A stretch of DNA of 64,000 nucleotides from Streptomyces spirodelae (lineage in GTDB: Bacteria > Actinomycetota > Actinomycetes > Streptomycetales > Streptomycetaceae). Location of the stretch: positions 1 to 64,000 of the forward strand of contig NZ_JAFFZN010000024.1 of NCBI RefSeq assembly GCF_017676385.1, in the 5' to 3' direction. Under the pieces are notes generated by a model, which saw only the letters and a program-made list of their open reading frames with translations, made no database searches and was not told the origin of the DNA. Position numbers and translations under genes: made by a program. Position 1 is the stretch's first letter; every line of letters begins with the position of its first letter. Below, one piece after another: positions 58,847 through 64,000 of the stretch.

Positions 58847-60487
58847 ATGCGCGACACACAGAAGATGGCCGTGATCGGCGGGGTCGCCGCCGCTGTCGTC
58901 GGGCTCACCGGCGTCGGCGTCTACGCCCTGGTCGGCAGCGACGGTGAGGAGGGCAAGGGCACCGTCACGGCCAAGGACGAGGGCAAGGCGCCGGACAAGG
59001 TCAAGCAGGGCCCGCTCAGCGCCCGCGAGGTGCGCACCGCCGCGAAGGAGTTCCTGGGCGCCTGGTCCCAGGGCGACGCCAAGAAGGCCGCCGCGCTGAC
59101 CGACGACTCCGCCGCGGCCGCCAAGGCCCTGGCCACCTTCCGCAGCAAGGCCCACATCGCCAAGGTCACCGTCAGCCCCAAGGCGGCGGACGGCGAGAAG
59201 GTGCCCTTCGACGTCACCGCGCAGATCGCCTACGGCAAGAAGCGCTCCGCCTGGAACTACGACTCCGCGCTGGAGATCGTCCGCGCCTCCGGCACCGGCG
59301 AGCCGGTCGTCGACTGGAAGCCGTCCGTGCTGCACCCCGAGCTCAAGGACGGCCGGACCATCAGGACCGACGAGTCGGGCACCCCGCCCGTCACCGCTGT
59401 CGACCGCGACGGCTCGCCGCTCACCGCCAAGGACCACCCGGCGCTCGCCAATGTGATCAGCGACCTCGGCAAGCGCTACGGCGACAAGACCGACGGCTCC
59501 CCGGGCGTGCAGACCCGCATCGTCGACGCCAAGGGCAAGACCAAGGACGTGCTGCGGCAGCTGTCCAAGCCCACCCCGGGCAAGCTGCAGACGACCATCG
59601 ACGCCAAGGCGCAGCGCGCGGCCGAGGCCGCAGTCAGCGGCAAGCCGAAAGCCTCCGTCGTCGCCGTCAAACCCAGCACGGGCGAGATCCTGGCCATCGC
59701 CAACTCGCCCGCCAAGGGCTTCAACAGCGCCCTCCAGGGCTCGCTGGCCCCCGGCTCCACGATGAAGGTCGTCAGCAGCGCCATGCTGCTCGACAAGGGC
59801 CTCGCCTCCCCGGGCAAGGCACATCCCTGCCCCAAGTACTTCAAGTACGGCGGCTGGAAGTTCCAGAACGACGACAAGTTCGAGATCAAGCACGGCACCT
59901 TCGCGCAGAGCTTCGCCCGCTCCTGCAACACCGCCTTCATCAGCCAGGCGCCCAAGCTGGAGAACGACGACCTCACCAAGGAGGCCCGCGACGTCTTCGG
60001 CATCGGCCTCAACTGGAAGACCGGCACCGCCACGTTCGACGGCCGGGTCCCGGTGCAGTCCGGCGCCCAGATGGCGGCCTCCCTCATGGGCCAGGGCGGC
60101 GTGCGGATGAACCCGCTCAACATGGCGTCGGTCTCGGCCACCGTGCAGCACGGCAGCTTCAAGCAGCCGTACCTGGTCTCCCCTTCGCTGGACAAGCGGA
60201 CCCTCGCCAAGGCCCCGCGTTCCCTCAAGCCCGGTGTCCACAAGGACCTCAAGTCCCTGATGAAGGTCACCGCGACCGGCGGCACGGCGGCCAAGCCGAT
60301 GTCCGGGCTGAGCGGGGACTTCGGGGCCAAGACCGGCTCGGCCGAGGTCGACGGGCAGAAGAAGCCGAACGCCTGGTTCACCGCCTACTCCGGTGACGTC
60401 GCAGCCGCGGCCGTGGTGCCGGCCTCCGGACACGGCAACGAGAACGCCGGCCCTGTCGTCCGCAAGGTCCTGGACGCCGCGGGCTGA
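58847..60487 (+). CDS. penicillin-binding transpeptidase (class B-like)
   Basis: 546 residues. One N-terminal helix (MAVIGGVAAAVVGLTGVGVYALV), an NTF2-like MecA_N domain (about 50-165), a dimer-type linker and a transpeptidase domain (about 250-546). Motifs are intact: SxxK in PGSTMKV (near 304), SxN in SCN (near 362), KTG in FGAKTGSAEVD (near 494). It cross-links peptidoglycan outside the membrane. The MecA_N domain is shared by staphylococcal PBP2a and many actinobacterial PBPs. Located after pmt in streptomycetes. Confidence 0.92.
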   Translation: MRDTQKMAVIGGVAAAVVGLTGVGVYALVGSDGEEGKGTVTAKDEGKAPDKVKQGPLSAREVRTAAKEFLGAWSQGDAKKAAALTDDSAAAAKALATFRSKAHIAKVTVSPKAADGEKVPFDVTAQIAYGKKRSAWNYDSALEIVRASGTGEPVVDWKPSVLHPELKDGRTIRTDESGTPPVTAVDRDGSPLTAKDHPALANVISDLGKRYGDKTDGSPGVQTRIVDAKGKTKDVLRQLSKPTPGKLQTTIDAKAQRAAEAAVSGKPKASVVAVKPSTGEILAIANSPAKGFNSALQGSLAPGSTMKVVSSAMLLDKGLASPGKAHPCPKYFKYGGWKFQNDDKFEIKHGTFAQSFARSCNTAFISQAPKLENDDLTKEARDVFGIGLNWKTGTATFDGRVPVQSGAQMAASLMGQGGVRMNPLNMASVSATVQHGSFKQPYLVSPSLDKRTLAKAPRSLKPGVHKDLKSLMKVTATGGTAAKPMSGLSGDFGAKTGSAEVDGQKKPNAWFTAYSGDVAAAAVVPASGHGNENAGPVVRKVLDAAG

Positions 60488-60552
60488 CCCGGTGCCCGGC
60501 TGTTGATCCCCCGCGGCGGCGGCCGCTGTAACGGGCGATAGCGTCTTCACGC

Positions 60553-60642
60553 ATGACGCGACAACCCCGCCTCCGTGCAGCGTCCGGCGGTGCCCGCGCA
60601 GCGTCCGGCGGTGCATGTGCAGCGTCCGGCGGTGCCCGGTGA
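60553..60642 (+). CDS. short repeat-encoded leader ORF before the EamA gene
   Basis: An ATG at 60553 opens a 29-codon frame whose stop (TGA 60640-60642) overlaps the GTG of the permease gene (GTGA). It encodes MTRQPRLR followed by AASGGAR-type units from three 21-bp tandem repeats. TAGCGT (60539-60544) 8 nt upstream could be a -10 box, so translation might be leaderless. The coupling suggests a regulatory leader peptide, which is inference; it may also be chance. Confidence 0.4.
   Translation: MTRQPRLRAASGGARAASGGACAASGGAR
60577..60639 (+). repeat. three tandem 21-bp repeats
   Basis: GCAGCGTCCGGCGGTGCCCGC begins at 60577 and recurs at 60598 and 60619 with changes only in the last four bases. 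The third copy ends at the first base of the permease start codon. Confidence 0.9.
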
Positions 60643-61499
60643 CGCCGTTGGTCGTCGCCGCGGTGCTCGCCGCGGCGCTCACCCATGCCACCTGGAACGC
60701 GCTGGCGCACGGCATCCGCGACCAGCTGCTCGCCTTCACCCTGGTCGGCGGCGGCGGAACGCTGTGCGGCGGCGTGCTCGCCTGCTTCGCGCCGCTGCCC
60801 GCCGCCGGGGCCTGGCCGCCGCTCCTCTTCTCGGCCCTGCTGCACGTCGTCTACCAGGCGCTGCTGATGCGCTCCTTCCGGATGGGCGAGTTCGGGCAGA
60901 TGTACCCCATCGCGCGGGGCACGGCGCCGCTGGTGGTGACCGTGCTTGCCGCCGTCTTCGTCCATGAGATGCCCGGCCCCTGGCAGCTCGCCGGGGTGCT
61001 GATGGCCTCGGTGGGGCTGGTCGGGGTCGCTCTGTGGGGGCTGCGGTCCGCACGGAGCACGGCCGCGGGGGCGCAGTGGCCGGCCCTGGCCGCAGCGGTG
61101 TGCACGGGGCTCGCCATCGCCTCGTACACCGTCGTGGACGGCGTGGGCGTACGGGCCTCCGGCACCGCGCTCGGCTACATCGCCTGGCTGATGATCCTGG
61201 AGGGGCTGGCCATCCCCGCCTGGGCGCTCGCCACCCGACGCCGTCGGCTGGCCGGGCAGCTGCGCCCGATCGCGCTGCGCGGGCTGCTGGGCGGCGCGCT
61301 GTCCGTGCTGGCCTACGGGCTGGTGCTGTGGGCGCAGACCAGGGCGCCGCTGGCCCCGGTGGCCGCGCTGCGGGAGTCCTCGATCATCGCGGGGGCCGCG
61401 ATAGGCGCGCTCTTCTTCAAGGAGCGCTTCGGCTGGCCCCGTACCGCGGCGAGCGTCCTGATGGTGGGCGGCATAGCGCTGATGCTGCACGGCACCTGA
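60639..61499 (+). CDS. EamA/DMT-family permease
   Basis: 286 residues with ten hydrophobic helices in two EamA repeats of about 140 (first: VVAAVLAAALTHATWNALAHG...; second: WPALAAAVCTGLAIASYTVVDGVG...ESSIIAGAAIGALFFKERFGWPRTAASVLMVGGIALM). The family carries metabolites or drugs; no substrate motif is known. GTG at 60639 fits the family N-terminus and overlaps the leader ORF stop. An ABC-F gene follows at 55 bp. Confidence 0.85.
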   Translation: MTPLVVAAVLAAALTHATWNALAHGIRDQLLAFTLVGGGGTLCGGVLACFAPLPAAGAWPPLLFSALLHVVYQALLMRSFRMGEFGQMYPIARGTAPLVVTVLAAVFVHEMPGPWQLAGVLMASVGLVGVALWGLRSARSTAAGAQWPALAAAVCTGLAIASYTVVDGVGVRASGTALGYIAWLMILEGLAIPAWALATRRRRLAGQLRPIALRGLLGGALSVLAYGLVLWAQTRAPLAPVAALRESSIIAGAAIGALFFKERFGWPRTAASVLMVGGIALMLHGT

Positions 61500-61521
61500 A
61501 CGGCGGATTCGCGGCGGGGGC

Positions 61522-61527
61522 TACCCT
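61522..61527 (+). promoter_or_regulatory. -10 box of the ABC-F gene
   Basis: TACCCT, a TAnnnT box giving a leader of about 20 nt with the AGGAGTGAG ribosome-binding site at the ABC-F start. Confidence 0.3.
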
Positions 61528-61554
61528 TGGGGGCTGGTCCCCAACAGGAGTGAG

Positions 61555-63426
61555 ATGGCTGGCAACCGCGGTACCCCGGTGAACCTCGTCAACCTCGAAG
61601 CCGTCGACAAGGTGCACGGCACCCGCACCATCCTCGACGCCCTCTCGCTGGGTGTCAGCGAGGGCGACAAGATCGGCGTCGTGGGCCGCAACGGAGACGG
61701 CAAGACCACCCTCATCAAGGTGCTGGCCCGCGAGGAGGAGCCCGACGCGGGCCGGGTCACGCACGCGGGCGGCCTGCGGCTGGGCGTACTGACCCAGCAC
61801 GACTCCCTCGACCCGGAGGCGACCGTCCGGCACGAGGTGGTCGGCGACATGGCCGACCACGAGTGGGCGGGCGTGGCACGCGTCCGCGATGTGCTCACCG
61901 GACTCTTCGGCGGCCTGGACCTGCCCGGCTTCCCCCAGGGGCTGGACACCGTGATCGGGCCGCTCTCCGGCGGTGAGCGCCGCCGTATCGCGCTCGCCAA
62001 GCTGCTGATCGCCGAGCAGGACCTGATCGTGCTGGACGAGCCCACCAACCACCTCGACGTGGAGGGCATCTCCTGGCTGGCAGGCCATCTGCGCTCCCGG
62101 CGCTCCGCGCTGGTGTGCGTCACGCACGACCGCTGGTTCCTCGACCAGGTCGCCACCCGGATGTGGGATGTGCAGCGCGGCGCTCTGCACGAGTACGAAG
62201 GCGGCTACTCCGACTACGTCTTCGCCCGCGCGGAGCGGGAGCGCATCGCCGCGCAGGAGGAGAGCAAGCGGCAGAATCTGATGCGCAAGGAGCTGGCCTG
62301 GCTGCGGCGCGGTGCCCCGGCCCGTACCAGCAAGCCCCGCTTCAGGATCGAGGCGGCGAACGCGCTGATCGAGGGCGAGCCGCCGCCGCGCGACAGCCAG
62401 GAGCTGATGCGGTTCGCCAACTCGCGGCTGGGCAAGACCGTCTTCGACCTGGAGGACGTGACCGTGCAGGCCGGCCCCAAGATGCTGCTCAAGCATCTGA
62501 CCTGGCAGCTCGGCCCCGGTGACCGGATCGGCCTGGTCGGGGTCAACGGCGCGGGCAAGACCTCCCTGCTGCGAGCCCTGGCCGACACCGCGCGCACCGG
62601 CGGCGAGCAGACCTCCCCGCTGGTGACCGAGGGCCGGATCAAGGTCGGCAAGACGGTGAAGCTGGCGTACCTCTCCCAGGAGGTCGCCGAGCTGGACCCG
62701 GCGCTGCGGGTCCTGGAGGCGGTCGAGGCCGTACGCTCCCGGATCGATCTGGGCAAGGGCCGCGAGATGACGGCCTCGCAGCTGTGCGAGCGGTTCGGGT
62801 TCGTCAAGGAGAAGCAGTGGACGCCGGTCGGCGACCTCTCCGGCGGCGAGCGGCGGCGTCTGCAGATCCTGCGGCTGCTGATGGACGAGCCCAATGTCCT
62901 CTTCCTGGACGAGCCCACCAACGACCTGGACATCGAGACCCTGACCCAGCTGGAGGACCTGTTGGACGGCTGGGCGGGGTCCCTGGTGGTCATCTCGCAC
63001 GACCGGTACTTCATCGAGCGCACCACGGACCGCGTCTTCGCGCTGCTGGGCGACGCGACGCTGCGGATGCTGCCGCGCGGTATCGACGAGTACCTGGAGC
63101 GCCGGGCCCGGATCGAGGCCAGGGCCGCGGCGGCGGCCCCCGCCGCCGCGCCGGGCGGCAGCGCGGCCACCCCACCGGCCGAGTCCGCCAAGGCCAACGC
63201 CAAGCCGGCGGGGCTCTCGCGCGCGGCGCAGAAGGAGATGCAGCGGATCGAGCGCCAGGTGGAGAAGGCCGAGCAGCGCGAGGCGGCACTGCACGCCGAG
63301 ATGGCCGAGCACGCCACGGACTTCGAGCGGGTCGCGGGGCTGGACGCCGAGCTGCGCGAGACCCGGGAGAAGCGCGAGGAGTTGGAGCTGCGCTGGCTTG
63401 AACTGGCGGACAGTGAGGGTGCATGA
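61555..63426 (+). CDS. ABC-F family ATP-binding protein (Uup-like)
   Basis: 623 residues without membrane segments: two ABC domains (Walker A VVGRNGDGKTTL near 42 and LVGVNGAGKTSL near 328; signatures LSGGERRRIALAKLL and LSGGERRRLQILRLL; Walker B LIVLDEPTNHLDVEG and VLFLDEPTNDLDIET), an interdomain linker (about 220-290) that probes the ribosomal E/P site in relatives, and a C-terminal coiled coil (about 545-620) as in Uup. ABC-F proteins help stalled ribosomes or give antibiotic resistance. The coiled coil favours a Uup-like housekeeping role. Confidence 0.92.
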   Translation: MAGNRGTPVNLVNLEAVDKVHGTRTILDALSLGVSEGDKIGVVGRNGDGKTTLIKVLAREEEPDAGRVTHAGGLRLGVLTQHDSLDPEATVRHEVVGDMADHEWAGVARVRDVLTGLFGGLDLPGFPQGLDTVIGPLSGGERRRIALAKLLIAEQDLIVLDEPTNHLDVEGISWLAGHLRSRRSALVCVTHDRWFLDQVATRMWDVQRGALHEYEGGYSDYVFARAERERIAAQEESKRQNLMRKELAWLRRGAPARTSKPRFRIEAANALIEGEPPPRDSQELMRFANSRLGKTVFDLEDVTVQAGPKMLLKHLTWQLGPGDRIGLVGVNGAGKTSLLRALADTARTGGEQTSPLVTEGRIKVGKTVKLAYLSQEVAELDPALRVLEAVEAVRSRIDLGKGREMTASQLCERFGFVKEKQWTPVGDLSGGERRRLQILRLLMDEPNVLFLDEPTNDLDIETLTQLEDLLDGWAGSLVVISHDRYFIERTTDRVFALLGDATLRMLPRGIDEYLERRARIEARAAAAAPAAAPGGSAATPPAESAKANAKPAGLSRAAQKEMQRIERQVEKAEQREAALHAEMAEHATDFERVAGLDAELRETREKREELELRWLELADSEGA

Positions 63427-63485
63427 CAATCGCACACGGGGCCGGTGGTAGAAAGAAACGCCCTGCTCCGTTCTGAGGACCCGCG

Positions 63486-64000
63486 ATGACACAGCCACCG
63501 CCTCCGCCGCCTGGTCAGCCTCCGCACGGTGGCTGGAATCCGCCTCACCCGCCGGCGCAGCCCCCCTCCTCGCCCCCCGGGCCGCCGCCGGCCCAGCCGC
63601 CGCCCGGTGGCGGCGTCGGCCCGCCGCAGTACGGCGCCCACCCTTCGGCGCCGCCGGTCCCGCCGTCTCCCCCGGGCACGCAGGGTCCGTACGGGCCGCA
63701 CCCTCCCTCCGGTCCGCCGTCCGGGCCCGGCGGTGCCAACACCAAGGTGCTCGCCGCCATCGCGGCTGTGGTCGCCGTGGTGCTCATCGCGGGCGGCATA
63801 TGGATGTTCACCGGTGACGACGGGGGCGGAGGCGGGGGCGGCCAGGCCGACGGCGGCGCGGTCGCCGGCGGCAGCACCGCCAAGCAGCTGTTCACGCTGG
63901 AGCAGCCCAACACCCACGTCAAGGACGCCAAGGGCGCGGACGGGGGCTGGGCCACCGAGAAGATCTACGCCAAGTCCACGATCAACGCCGTCGAGGGCTA
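63486..64000 (+). CDS. proline-rich membrane-anchored protein, runs off the window
   Basis: At least 171 residues, open to the right edge. The cytoplasmic first 85 are Pro/Gly-rich (MTQPPPPPPGQPPHGG...), then one membrane helix (TKVLAAIAAVVAVVLIAGGIWMF, about 86-108), a Gly-rich spacer and the start of an extracytoplasmic domain (KQLFTLEQPNTHVKDAKG...WATEKIYAKSTINAVEGY). The last part resembles the first strands of PQQ/BamB-like beta-propeller proteins of streptomycetes, so a propeller sensor is the best guess. GTG/ATG choice is clear: ATG at 63486 follows a GAGGA sequence. Confidence 0.65.
   Translation, partial: MTQPPPPPPGQPPHGGWNPPHPPAQPPSSPPGPPPAQPPPGGGVGPPQYGAHPSAPPVPPSPPGTQGPYGPHPPSGPPSGPGGANTKVLAAIAAVVAVVLIAGGIWMFTGDDGGGGGGGQADGGAVAGGSTAKQLFTLEQPNTHVKDAKGADGGWATEKIYAKSTINAVEG

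Noticed and set aside
61417..63498. A 693-residue open frame antisense to the ABC-F gene
   Set aside because: Shadow of the ABC-F codons, no domain seen.
1..64000. CRISPR arrays, insertion sequences, prophage genes
   Set aside because: No regularly spaced direct repeats, transposase or phage structural protein was recognised on either strand.

Overview
The window looks like part of a Streptomyces (or very close actinomycete) chromosome. GC content is very high throughout, GTG/TTG/CTG starts are common, and ATGA/GTGA translational overlaps are frequent. Marker families include an SsgA-like sporulation protein, SepX/GlpR, a Tricorn protease, a protein O-mannosyltransferase, a DUF2637 membrane protein and a mycothiol-dependent-type enzyme. 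I see no insertion sequence, phage, CRISPR array or rRNA. One tRNA-Ala (CGC) lies at 20950-21023.

Layout. 1-3.1 kb: the end of an upstream gene, then fruK and a one-polypeptide fructose PTS enzyme (fruA). 3.3-11 kb, mostly minus strand: P1 peptidase, mscL, a SAF/CpaB-like protein, MTA phosphorylase, an FmdB zinc-ribbon protein behind a CIRCE heat-shock operator, an MFS permease and a K+/H+ antiporter. 11.4-14.2 kb: penicillin-acylase-family enzyme. 14.3-20.9 kb: 5-formyl-THF cyclo-ligase, then galU-glp(moeA-like)-moaC-mog-rimJ-sepX, a locus joining sugar-nucleotide supply, molybdenum-cofactor-type proteins and cell division. 21-33.9 kb: accessory region of small divergent regulator/enzyme pairs (XRE-cupin with oxidoreductase and methyltransferase; LysR; MerR with hydrolase; AraC with methyltransferase), an rRNA methyltransferase of the RlmA type, an acyltransferase-like protein lacking its catalytic serine, and exonuclease III.

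34-41 kb: two oxidative gene sets flanking a MerR regulator. One is an alpha/beta hydrolase with a CYP125-like P450. The other is a Baeyer-Villiger monooxygenase, hydrolase and short-chain dehydrogenase operon behind a perfect 26-bp palindrome; together these three could convert an alcohol to a ketone, then an ester, then acid plus alcohol. 41.4-47.9 kb: Tricorn protease, MMPL exporter and an SsgA-like protein. 48.2-50.9 kb: cobalt/nickel ECF transporter (fused CbiM-CbiN, CbiQ, CbiO) behind a possible Nur box. 51-63.4 kb: serine hydrolase, then the conserved tatD-ksgA-ispE block (without the rpfB found between tatD and ksgA in Mycobacterium), rsmI, pmt, a penicillin-binding protein, an EamA permease with a repeat-built leader ORF, and an ABC-F ATPase. 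A proline-rich membrane-anchored protein runs off the right edge.

Regulatory signals are unusually readable: CIRCE, a MerR-type overlong-spacer promoter, several perfect palindromes in divergent promoters, an 11-bp direct-repeat array upstream of the K+/H+ antiporter, and at least six start codons 6-7 nt downstream of a TAnnnT -10 box, suggesting leaderless mRNAs. All identifications come from reading the sequence and family knowledge; no database search was run.
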